Of a stretch of 64,000 nt of DNA, positions 16,514 to 24,185 are shown piece after piece. The DNA lies in the NCBI RefSeq assembly GCF_000305775.1, contig NC_018866.1, positions 2,561,001-2,625,000 of the forward strand, written 5' to 3'. A model generated the notes under the pieces. It ran no database searches. It worked only from the letters and a program-made list of their open reading frames with translations, and was not told the origin of the DNA. The position numbers and the translations under genes were made by a program. Position 1 is the stretch's first letter; the number at the start of each line of letters is the position of its first letter. The DNA comes from Dehalobacter sp. DCA (GTDB lineage: Bacteria > Bacillota > Desulfitobacteriia > Desulfitobacteriales > Syntrophobotulaceae).

Positions 16514-18586
16514 CTACGCTAGAAGTGTCAGGTCTCCGAGACAGCCCAGGGCTTCCACACAGCTCTTCAACAATCCCAGACGAGCATTTCTGAGCTTTTC
16601 ATCTTCGACCATGATCATGACATCTTCAAACAGTTTTTCGATCAATGGTACGATCTCAGCAGCAAATGCGTAGGCTTTCCTGAAATCCGCATCGTTCACA
16701 GCCGTCCGAATCAGTGGAGCTTTTTCGTGCAGACATTCGGCGAGCGCCAGCTCCGAGCTTACTTGTAAATCGGAAACCTGCCATGCAGCGGCAGCTGCTT
16801 TCTTGCAGAGGTTCACGCAACGGACATAGGCGTTGCTGTAGGAGACAAAGTCAGCTTCATCCCTGACTTGGGCGAGTACTACGGCCTTTTTCATCAGATG
16901 AGCAGGCTTTTCTGTTCCGTGGGCCATGACAGCATCAATCGTATCGTAGCGCAGTCCAGATTCCTGGAGCAGGTAGCGGACCCTTTGGACGAAGAAGTCC
17001 AGAAGGGCCGGTCTGATCTTCTCCAACGATTCCAACGTAATTCCCTGTGTGCTGAAGATGCTGTAGGACTCTTCGATTAGCCGCAGAAGAGACAGGTCCA
17101 GTTCATCTTGAACCATCAGGCCGACGATTCCAAGCGCCTGACGCCTTAGTGCATACGGGTCCTGCGAACCAGTCGGCTGGATGCCGATCCCGAAAGAACC
17201 GACGATCGCATCAAGTTTATCAGCGAGACTGACCACTTTCCCGGTTACAGAGGAAGGGAACGCATCTCCGGCATGACGCGGCCGGTAATGTTCAAGGATT
17301 CCGGCACACACCGCCGGGTCTTCACCATTGCTTCCGGCATAGTACGCACCCATGATTCCCTGGAGTTCAGGGAAATCGTAAACCATGTGCGACACAAGGT
17401 CTGCTTTGGCCAGATAGGCCGTCCGGTCGACCTGTGCTGTTTCTTTTATATCCAGACCCATTTCGTTCGCAATCGCGACGGCCAGTTTCTGAAGACGGGC
17501 GACCCTTTGTCCGACAGTACCAAGTTTCTCGTGATACACAACCCTGCCCAGTTTCGGAATCAGGGTATGCAGCGGACTTTTCAGATCTTCCCGGTAATAG
17601 AAAGCAGCATCTTCCAGACGGGCTTTGAGCACTTTCTTATTGCCCTCTTTCACGATATCGAGCGAGGTTCTATCACCATTCCGTACCGTAATGAAGTATG
17701 GCAGCAATTTGCCGTCTTCCGTCCTGACCGGAAAATAACGCTGATGTTCCTTCATCGGCGTGGTGATGACTTCTCCCGGCAGGACCATATATTTGACATC
17801 GACTTCGCCCAGAAGAGCGGTCGGATATTCCACCAGATGGCAGATCTCAGTCAGCAGGTTCTCGTCCTGGTCGACTTTGCCGCCGACCTTAGCGGCCAAC
17901 AATTGGATCTGGCTCCAGATATTCTGTTTTCTTTTCTCCTGGTCAGCCAGCACAAAAACCGATTCCAGCGCATTCAGATATTCAGCCGGCTGAACGATCC
18001 GGATATAGCTGCCAAGCGTACGGTGTCCACGTGAGGTTCTTCCGGCCTGAATTCCGGCATAGCTGAAAGGGATTACCTCGTCGCCAAACAAGGAGATAAG
18101 CCAGCGGATCGGGCGTGCAAAACGGATCTCATAATCTCCCCAGCGCATCGGTTTCGGGAAGTTGAGGCTCGTAACAAGATTCAGCGAGACCTGTGACAGC
18201 AGCTTTTCGGTTTCTTCGCCTTTTTGGTATTTTACAGCATACACATAGGGCACGCCATTGATTTCTTTCAGAAAAAAGTCTTCGGTCTTGACGCCCTGTC
18301 CGCGCGCAAATCCTTCAGCAGCTTTGGTCGGTTTGCCTTCAGCATCAAACGCTGCCTTCTGGGCAGGTCCTTTGACTTCCTCACTGATATCCTGCTGTTT
18401 CTCAGCCAGAGCTTCTACATAGAGCGCCAGACGCCTCGGTGTCACATAGCACTGCAGATTCTTATACGCTAAACGCAGTTCCGCCAGCATTTTTCGGGCA
18501 TTGTTCTCCAGTTGGGCCACAGCACCTGGTGCAAATTTGGCGGGCATTTCTTCCATGCCAATTTCCAGTAAAAAGTCCTTGCTCAT
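16514..18586 (-). CDS. glyS: Glycyl-tRNA synthetase beta subunit
   Basis: The beta chain of the heterotetrameric bacterial GlyRS binds tRNA-Gly. The start is the ATG at 18586 (MSKDFLLEIGMEEMPA, 690 residues, family-typical), preceded by GGGGGG. The longer frame to 18658 overlaps glyQ with no ribosome binding site of its own. The N-terminal B3/B4-like body and an HD-like region (YDFPELQGIMGAYYA) are followed by the helical anticodon-binding C-terminus. It begins 3 bp after the glyQ stop and is expressed from the glyQ T-box leader. Confidence 0.97.
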   Translation of the reverse strand: MSKDFLLEIGMEEMPAKFAPGAVAQLENNARKMLAELRLAYKNLQCYVTPRRLALYVEALAEKQQDISEEVKGPAQKAAFDAEGKPTKAAEGFARGQGVKTEDFFLKEINGVPYVYAVKYQKGEETEKLLSQVSLNLVTSLNFPKPMRWGDYEIRFARPIRWLISLFGDEVIPFSYAGIQAGRTSRGHRTLGSYIRIVQPAEYLNALESVFVLADQEKRKQNIWSQIQLLAAKVGGKVDQDENLLTEICHLVEYPTALLGEVDVKYMVLPGEVITTPMKEHQRYFPVRTEDGKLLPYFITVRNGDRTSLDIVKEGNKKVLKARLEDAAFYYREDLKSPLHTLIPKLGRVVYHEKLGTVGQRVARLQKLAVAIANEMGLDIKETAQVDRTAYLAKADLVSHMVYDFPELQGIMGAYYAGSNGEDPAVCAGILEHYRPRHAGDAFPSSVTGKVVSLADKLDAIVGSFGIGIQPTGSQDPYALRRQALGIVGLMVQDELDLSLLRLIEESYSIFSTQGITLESLEKIRPALLDFFVQRVRYLLQESGLRYDTIDAVMAHGTEKPAHLMKKAVVLAQVRDEADFVSYSNAYVRCVNLCKKAAAAAWQVSDLQVSSELALAECLHEKAPLIRTAVNDADFRKAYAFAAEIVPLIEKLFEDVMIMVEDEKLRNARLGLLKSCVEALGCLGDLTLLA

Positions 18587-18588
18587 TT

Positions 18589-19467
18589 TTATTCCCCCCT
18601 TTTTTTCAGTAAAGGAAACCCGAGTGTTTCCCTCTGGGTGACATAGGCCTGGGCACACAGACGGGCCAGGTGTCTTACTCTGGCAATGTACCCGGTTCTT
18701 TCCGTCACACTGATCGCCCCCCGGGCTTCCAGAAGGTTAAACGCGTGAGAGCATTTCAGTACATAATCGTAGGCCGGCACGACCAGGCCTGCCTGGACGG
18801 TCCGCTCTGATTCCTTCTCGTACATATCAAACCACTGCCGCAGCGCATCGATGTCAGCCACTTCAAAGTTGTAGCGTGAAAAATCAATTTCATTCTGCAG
18901 ATAAATATCACCGTAGCTAATGTCTCCGACCCACTCAATATCAAAGACGCTGTCCTTGCCCTGAATAAAGGTCGCCAGCCTTTCTATCCCATACGTAATT
19001 TCTGCGCAGACGGGTTTGCAGTCAATGCCGCCGCACTGCTGAAAGTAGGTGAACTGCGTGACTTCCATGCCGTCCAGCCAGACTTCCCAACCAAGGCCCC
19101 AGGCCCCCAGTGTAGGGGACTCCCAGTTGTCTTCCACAAACCGGATATCATGGTCGGCCGGATTAATTCCGAGTCGCTCCAGGCTTTCCAGATAAAGCTC
19201 CTGGACATTATCCGGCGAAGGCTTCAGAATGACCTGGTATTGAAAATAGTGCTGCAGACGGTTCGGGTTTTCACCGTATCTGCCGTCGGTCGGACGCCTG
19301 GACGGCTCCACATAAGCCACATTCCAGGGTTCCGGTCCCAGCGCCCGTAAAAAAGTGGCCGGGTTCATCGTTCCTGCGCCTTTTTCAATATCGTAGGGCT
19401 GAGCAATAATACATCCCTGCTCTCCCCAAAACTGGTTAAGAGCCAGAATAAGATCTTGAAATTTCAT
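18589..19467 (-). CDS. glyQ: Glycyl-tRNA synthetase alpha subunit
   Basis: The catalytic class II subunit. The start is the ATG at 19467 ([18 protein letters not shown], 292 residues), with GGAGG seven bases upstream. Upstream residues in the open frame belong to the leader. Motif 2-like [17 protein letters not shown] and [14 protein letters not shown], and motif 3-region TYGIERLA, are visible. It is transcribed with glyS under a glycine-specific T-box. Confidence 0.98.
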   Translation of the reverse strand: MKFQDLILALNQFWGEQGCIIAQPYDIEKGAGTMNPATFLRALGPEPWNVAYVEPSRRPTDGRYGENPNRLQHYFQYQVILKPSPDNVQELYLESLERLGINPADHDIRFVEDNWESPTLGAWGLGWEVWLDGMEVTQFTYFQQCGGIDCKPVCAEITYGIERLATFIQGKDSVFDIEWVGDISYGDIYLQNEIDFSRYNFEVADIDALRQWFDMYEKESERTVQAGLVVPAYDYVLKCSHAFNLLEARGAISVTERTGYIARVRHLARLCAQAYVTQRETLGFPLLKKRGE

Positions 19468-19498
19468 ATGATTTCCTCCGTTCAAATATAGAAAACTT

Positions 19499-19526
19499 GT
19501 CTGGCGCCAAGCCTTTGGCGGCAGAC
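19499..19526 (-). other. Extra hairpin between the T-box terminator and glyQ
   Basis: GTCTG.CGCCAA pairs with TTGGCG.CAGAC around a four-base loop, with one mismatch pair. It lies about 30 nt upstream of the glyQ start. A second inverted repeat (14 bp, one mismatch) is at 19541-19569. Neither is part of the standard T-box. They could be mRNA-stabilising or processing structures. Confidence 0.55.
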
Positions 19527-19559
19527 TTAGCTGCACTTAGATATCAGAAAGTATTATAC

Positions 19560-19849
19560 TTTCCGATATACAAATAAAAACCCCCATCCATACAGCAAAT
19601 AATTGCTGCAGGGACGAGAGTATTTCCCGCGGTTCCACCCTGCTTGGTTCCAATATACTTACGTAACTTTGTCACGTAACTTGGAATCCTCTTTGAACCT
19701 GATCCGCTCCAGACTGCCCAACCTGTTTTCACCTGTCCGGCTCTCACCCTCCCGGACTCTCTTAGCGGCTATTGCAGGCATCTTTTCCATCTATGCGGAC
19801 AAAATATTTTCATAAAAAGGAAGCTGCTTATATGCAGTATACCTTTATC
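19560..19849 (-). promoter_or_regulatory. T-box leader of glyQS, glycine (GGC) specifier
   Basis: The minus strand has the T-box sequence AGGGTGGAACCGCG at 19641-19628, followed by a GC stem and T-run terminator (about 19618-19575). Upstream lies a stem I with the AG-bulge region GGGTGAGAGCC. The presumed specifier is GGC (19718-19716), by alignment with the ileS leader (specifier followed by A and a GGAGC block). Uncharged tRNA-Gly would pair with both sites and prevent termination. Confidence 0.9.
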
Positions 19850-19855
19850 TGAAAT

Positions 19856-19884
19856 ATTATATGCCAATAAAGCTTCACTGTCAA
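19856..19884 (-). promoter_or_regulatory. glyQS promoter
   Basis: A perfect TTGACA (19884-19879) and a perfect TATAAT (19861-19856) are 17 bp apart on the minus strand. The start site would be about 19849, giving a leader of roughly 380 nt. It sits just past the recO stop codon (19897). Confidence 0.9.
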
Positions 19885-19896
19885 TTCTTCCAGAAC

Positions 19897-20640
19897 TCAC
19901 TTGTTCCAGAACTCACTGCCTTGTCTCCAGGCCAGGAGTTTGCGTTCAAATTTCTGTTCACAGTAATGGCAAAGACTTTCGAGGATTTCCTGCCGCATTT
20001 TTTTGTTCCAGCGCAGTCGATCAATCTTCACGAGATCGGCCTGGTACAGCTGGCGCATCAGGGCCAGGCTTCCCGGATTCAGCGCTTTGACAATCCGGTT
20101 GTTTTTACAGGCTGCGCAAAGAAAACCTCCGGCCTCCGCACTCAAATAGACCTGTTCGCCGGAAAGGTCTCTGCCGCATTCGGTACAACCCTCCATCGAC
20201 GGCAGATAACCCTGCAGGTGCATGAGCCTAAGCGCATAAGCGGCCTGAGCCATATACGGGTCAAGATGTTTGAGCAAAAAAAGAAAGCTTAAGGTAAGGG
20301 TGAACAGTTCCGGATCAGGCTGTTCCCTGACAGTAGAAATATCCAGCAGCTCGACCATTGCCGACGCGGTGATCGTCCGGTCAAAATCGTCCCAGAGATG
20401 GATGAAGTTTTCCCGGGGCTGAGCCTGATTCACCGTATCCAGTGTTTTCCCCCTGTACAGCAAAAAATCGGCATACGTAAAAAGCTGCGTCCCGCCCCTC
20501 TGGGTGCTTTTGGGTTTCCGAACCCCCTTGGCCACAGCCTCCAGCTTTCCTTTTTCCCTTGAAAAAAGCGTGATAAGCCTGTCCGACTCACCATACTCCC
20601 TGCTGCGGATCACAATTGCATCCGCCTGATAGACCGCCAT
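19897..20640 (-). CDS. recO: DNA repair protein RecO
   Basis: The 247-residue RecO anneals single strands and, with RecR, loads RecA at gaps. An N-terminal OB fold (AIVIRSREYGESDRLITLFSREKG) is followed by a helical domain. The zinc finger CTECG..C..CKN lies around residues 150-175 (CXXC and CAAC). Length is normal. Its position next to era is conserved in Firmicutes. An ATG with a weak site starts it at 20640. Confidence 0.95.
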   Translation of the reverse strand: MAVYQADAIVIRSREYGESDRLITLFSREKGKLEAVAKGVRKPKSTQRGGTQLFTYADFLLYRGKTLDTVNQAQPRENFIHLWDDFDRTITASAMVELLDISTVREQPDPELFTLTLSFLFLLKHLDPYMAQAAYALRLMHLQGYLPSMEGCTECGRDLSGEQVYLSAEAGGFLCAACKNNRIVKALNPGSLALMRQLYQADLVKIDRLRWNKKMRQEILESLCHYCEQKFERKLLAWRQGSEFWNK

Positions 20641-20769
20641 ATCCCAACATCATCCCCGGTCGTGTCTTTATTCCCTATTATATCTTCAATAGATGCTATC
20701 TATTTGGATAGCATTCCTATTTATGTAATTTCTATTGACTAAACAGTTAATACATCTAAGAACTAAATA

Positions 20770-21411
20770 CTACTGGATTATTACGATCCCGGAACTGGTT
20801 CCGAGTCTGTCGGCACCTGCTTTGATCAGTTCCAAGGCAAACTCTTTCGTCTTGATTCCGCCGGATGCTTTGACTTTAACACCAGGGCCTGTCCAGTTTT
20901 TCAGGTTCTTGACGTCTTCAACTGTTGCGCCACCAAAATAACCGGTCGATGTTTTGATATAGTCTGCTCCGGCTTCCCGGACAATTTCAGCCGCCTTCTG
21001 CTTTTCGTCCTCGTTCAAAAGCCCGGTTTCAATAATCATTTTTATTTTTAGACCGCAGCCCTGTGCCGTCTGAACCATCAAATTCACGTCACGCTGCACG
21101 GCCTTCCAATCGCCGGATTTGGCTTTGCCGATGCACATCACGGCATCGACTTCCCGCGCACCATGGGCTTTCGCTGCCAGAATCTCCTGCATCTTTATTT
21201 CGGTAAACGCAGCTCCAAGTGGAAAACCTATGACCGTGCACGGTATGACACTCGTTCCGTGCAGCAGGCGTGCGGCGGTACAGATATACACGGGATTTAC
21301 ACAAACGGAAGCAAAACCGTGTTTGACAGCCTCATGACAAAGACCGACGATATCCTTCTCCGTCGCTTCAGATTTCAGAAGCGTATGGTCAATTCTTCCG
21401 GCAATTTTCAT
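20770..21411 (-). CDS. deoC: Deoxyribose-phosphate aldolase
   Basis: A class I aldolase that splits 2-deoxyribose-5-phosphate to glyceraldehyde-3-phosphate and acetaldehyde (deoxynucleoside salvage). TIM barrel of 213 residues. Visible active-site segments: IDHTLLK at the N-terminus, EVDAVMCIGKAKSG, the Schiff-base lysine in YIKTSTGY, and VKASGGIKT (second lysine). It pairs functionally with cytidine deaminase (cdd) two genes away. Confidence 0.96.
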   Translation of the reverse strand: MKIAGRIDHTLLKSEATEKDIVGLCHEAVKHGFASVCVNPVYICTAARLLHGTSVIPCTVIGFPLGAAFTEIKMQEILAAKAHGAREVDAVMCIGKAKSGDWKAVQRDVNLMVQTAQGCGLKIKMIIETGLLNEDEKQKAAEIVREAGADYIKTSTGYFGGATVEDVKNLKNWTGPGVKVKASGGIKTKEFALELIKAGADRLGTSSGIVIIQ

Positions 21412-21509
21412 AAGTCTACCTTCCCTTCAGCGTTCTTTTATACTTTCCCGTATCGCTAATATTCTAAGATACCCTATTTTTTTAATAACCCTAATGTACC
21501 CCGCGACAT

Positions 21510-22427
21510 TTATTCTTTCAGGTCCTTCAGATTATATCCCAGATCCCTGAGCTGGTTATTCTGGTTGCGCCAGTCCTTCTTGACTTTGACCCAAAGTTCA
21601 AGGAATACCTTGCTGCCCAGCAGCGTTTCAATTTCTTCCCGGGCGAGCCTTCCGACTTCTTTTAAGACATTTCCTTCCTTGCCAATCACAATTCCTTTCT
21701 GGGAATCACGTTCGACGAGGATCACAGCCTCTATCTTAATCAGGGATTTTTTCTCTTCCATCTTATCGACCACGACAGCGACCGAGTGCGGAACTTCTTC
21801 TCTGGTCAGGTTCATCAGCTTTTCTCTGATCAGCTCTGCAACGACAAACTTCTCCGGCTGGTCAATGACGACATCATCCGGAAAGTACATTGGGCCAGGC
21901 AGAAGTGCTTCAAAAATCAGATCCATTAACTTCGTGGTATTCTCGGACTGTAAAGCTGAAATTGGAACGATTTCTTTAAAATCTGCTATTTTGGCAAAGT
22001 CGGCTATTTTCTCCAGCAGCTGATCCTTGGAAATCAGGTCAATTTTATTTAAGGCCAGAATGCATGGAACTCCGCTGTCCTTAATGACCTGAAGCACGTA
22101 TTCATCCCCCGATCCAAACGGTACAGAGACATCGACGACGCATATCGCAAAATCGACGCCCTGCAAAGTGCTTTTGGCGGCCGCGACCATGTATTCACCC
22201 AGACGGTGCTTCGGTTTATGAATACCGGGCGTGTCAAAAAAGATGATCTGCCCGCGTTCTTCGGTAAGGATACACCGGATTCTGTTTCTGGTTGCCTGCG
22301 GCTTGTCGGATATAATCAGCACTTTCTGGCCCAAAAGCGTATTCAGCAAGGTCGACTTCCCGGCATTGGGCCGTCCGATCACCGCAACAAAACCCGATCG
22401 AAAACCTTTTTTCTCTTGTTTGTTCAA
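21510..22427 (-). CDS. era: GTPase Era
   Basis: Era couples GTP hydrolysis to 16S rRNA 3'-end binding and 30S assembly. The 305-residue protein has G1 GRPNAGKST, G3 DTPGIH, G4 NKID and G5-region ISALQ. The C-terminal KH domain (GKEGNVLKEVGRLAREEIE) binds RNA. The TTG start at 22427 follows GGAAGG by nine bases. Typical neighbourhood with cdd, dgkA and ybeY. Confidence 0.98.
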   Translation of the reverse strand: MNKQEKKGFRSGFVAVIGRPNAGKSTLLNTLLGQKVLIISDKPQATRNRIRCILTEERGQIIFFDTPGIHKPKHRLGEYMVAAAKSTLQGVDFAICVVDVSVPFGSGDEYVLQVIKDSGVPCILALNKIDLISKDQLLEKIADFAKIADFKEIVPISALQSENTTKLMDLIFEALLPGPMYFPDDVVIDQPEKFVVAELIREKLMNLTREEVPHSVAVVVDKMEEKKSLIKIEAVILVERDSQKGIVIGKEGNVLKEVGRLAREEIETLLGSKVFLELWVKVKKDWRNQNNQLRDLGYNLKDLKE

Positions 22428-22490
22428 ATGCTTTACCTTCCTTATATCATGAAGTCTCGTATCATAAATAAAATTGTGTATTTAAAATGC

Positions 22491-22910
22491 TTATTTTAAA
22501 AACTCCGGACCAAACGAATCAGGGAGAAGATCGTTCAAACTGATTTGCCTGATTTCTCCGCCGCCATTGCTGAGCAAAACAAGGCAATCCGTTGCGAACT
22601 CCCGGATCACCTGTCGGCAGGCCCCGCATGGGGATGGCATTTCCTCGCGTGGAACTGTGACAGCAACCGCTTTGATCCGCCTTTCCCCCAAACCGATCCC
22701 ATGGAACACAGCATTGCGTTCCGCACAAACAGTCAGTCCGTAAGAGGCATTTTCGACATTAACACCGGAAGTGATCCTCCCGGATTCCCAGAGAACGGCG
22801 GCTCCAACCTTGTAGCAAGAGTAAGGGGCATAAGCATCTTCACAAGCCTGATGCGCCTGGCGAATCAGCTCCGCAGTCTGGTTGATATCTATAGACTGAT
22901 CATTCCTCAT
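22491..22910 (-). CDS. cdd: Cytidine deaminase
   Basis: Zinc enzyme converting cytidine/deoxycytidine to uridine/deoxyuridine. The start is set at the ATG at 22910 (139 residues, MRNDQSIDINQTAEL), nine bases after AAGGGGG. The ATG at 22916 is only three bases from it, and the long frame to 23018 runs into the repeat element. The catalytic TVCAERNAVF and PCGACRQVIREF motifs carry the zinc cysteines and glutamate. Confidence 0.95.
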   Translation of the reverse strand: MRNDQSIDINQTAELIRQAHQACEDAYAPYSCYKVGAAVLWESGRITSGVNVENASYGLTVCAERNAVFHGIGLGERRIKAVAVTVPREEMPSPCGACRQVIREFATDCLVLLSNGGGEIRQISLNDLLPDSFGPEFLK

Positions 22911-22983
22911 CCACATCCGCCCCCTTAGATTAGAGAAATCTAACGACATGCAAACTATTCTTATCAGAGGTATCTTGTAATCA

Positions 22984-23138
22984 GTCTGTGGGCCACAGTT
23001 CCGCCGTGAGCGGAGCACGATGCGGAGCGCGGCTTTTTGACGGCCACGGATGGCCTAATGTCGCGGTGCCATGGAGGGCAAGGAGCGACAAGTCAAGGAA
23101 GACGCAACGGCCGAAAGGCGGTATTGTTGCCCACAGAC
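22984..23138. repeat. GC-rich imperfect palindromic intergenic element (copy 1)
   Basis: A 155-bp element bounded by the 10-bp inverted ends GTCTGTGGGC (22984-22993) and GCCCACAGAC (23129-23138). The mirror extends to 22 bp with three mismatches. It contains GAGCGGAGCACGATGCGGAG and GGCCACGGATGGCC. Its first 60 bp closely match the element at 63561. It fills the spacer between dgkA and cdd, ending 5 bp past the dgkA stop codon. No coding potential. Confidence 0.7.
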
Positions 23139-23143
23139 CTACC

Positions 23144-23509
23144 CTAAAAAATATAAGATCCGAATATAATGATTCCGATAATCACGGCCTGTATGGCGGC
23201 AACCAGTACGGCACCGGAAGCAACATCCTTGCCGAGGCCGGCAAGGGGATGGTACCCGGGTTCAGCCAAATCAATCGCGCTTTCCAGCGCGGTATTGAAC
23301 AATTCCGCCACCAGAACGCTGCCAATGGCATAAATAATAAATAGCCAGTGAATGCCTGAAAGACGAAAGTAAGCGCCGGCCAGAACAACAACCGCAGCGA
23401 CAAAAAAATGAAATCTGAGGTGTTTTTCTGTTCTCAGCGAGTAAGCAATCCCTTGCAAAGACCGTCTGCAGCTGCCGATAAAACCAGCAGGCTTATGGAT
23501 ATCCGGCAT
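23144..23509 (-). CDS. dgkA: Diacylglycerol/undecaprenol kinase
   Basis: A small 121-residue membrane kinase. Firmicute members mainly phosphorylate undecaprenol to recycle the cell-wall lipid carrier. Three membrane segments are visible (about residues 34-50, 52-70 and 97-118). The signature VLVAELFNTALESAIDLAEP carries the catalytic/Mg-binding glutamates. It starts at the ATG at 23509, 15 bp after ybeY. Confidence 0.95.
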   Translation of the reverse strand: MPDIHKPAGFIGSCRRSLQGIAYSLRTEKHLRFHFFVAAVVVLAGAYFRLSGIHWLFIIYAIGSVLVAELFNTALESAIDLAEPGYHPLAGLGKDVASGAVLVAAIQAVIIGIIIFGSYIF

Positions 23510-23524
23510 TATTCTTCCCCCTTG

Positions 23525-24139
23525 TCAGCGCAGCAGGCTCAGCTGATCCATAACCTGTTCCTCCAGACGCCTCATGACACTGGAATCCTCCTCACTGCCA
23601 TGATCGTACCCCAGAAGGTGCAGTGTTCCGTGCACTGCCAGGTAAACAATCTCTCTGGCAAAGGAATGCCCATACGCAATGGCCTGAGAACGAGCTCTTT
23701 CGACAGAAATCACGATATCACCGAGAGTCGTATCGCAGTAGCTCAAATCATCGTCATCCTCTTCGTACTCCTCAAAATTATCTTCTTCGTATTCGTCAAG
23801 ATCTTTATCATCTTCTTCGTCGATAATTTCTTCGAGAGAATACTCAAGCCGTTCTTTCTTATCTTTGTCCGACTGAGGATTAAAATAAATCTCCGGCTCC
23901 CCTTCCCCCTTTTCCCGAAGGGCAAAAGACAGGACGTCCGTAGGGCTGTCAATTCCGCGGTACGTCTTATTCAGGAGATGAATGGATTCATCATTGGTCA
24001 GGACAAGTCCGATCTCAGCGTCATCCTGGCCGCCTCCCTCAAGAAGCGCTTTCTGAATGCCCGCACGAAGCAATTTTGCTATTTTATTTTGTTCATCTTC
24101 TGCAACAGAATCCTCTTCCCAACTGATATCTAGTTCCAT
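23525..24139 (-). CDS. ybeY: Endoribonuclease YbeY with an acidic insertion
   Basis: The zinc endoribonuclease acts in 16S rRNA maturation and ribosome quality control. The metal motif H170-GTLH174-LLGYDH180 is intact. At 204 residues it is about 45-50 longer than usual. The extra sequence (about residues 85-135) is almost all Asp/Glu with Tyr and Asn (for example EEYEEDDDD), placed before the conserved LGDIVIS strand. The insertion is probably a disordered loop. Neighbours pgpH and dgkA are as in other Firmicutes. Confidence 0.94.
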   Translation of the reverse strand: MELDISWEEDSVAEDEQNKIAKLLRAGIQKALLEGGGQDDAEIGLVLTNDESIHLLNKTYRGIDSPTDVLSFALREKGEGEPEIYFNPQSDKDKKERLEYSLEEIIDEEDDKDLDEYEEDNFEEYEEDDDDLSYCDTTLGDIVISVERARSQAIAYGHSFAREIVYLAVHGTLHLLGYDHGSEEDSSVMRRLEEQVMDQLSLLR

Positions 24140-24185
24140 TTCTCAGAAAAGACCTGCCTTTAAAGAGCAAGTCTTTTTCTCCCCC

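Noticed and set aside
23408..24133. 241-codon plus-strand frame
   Set aside because: Antisense to ybeY; its length comes from the Asp/Glu-rich codons of the acidic insertion, which avoid stops on the other strand.
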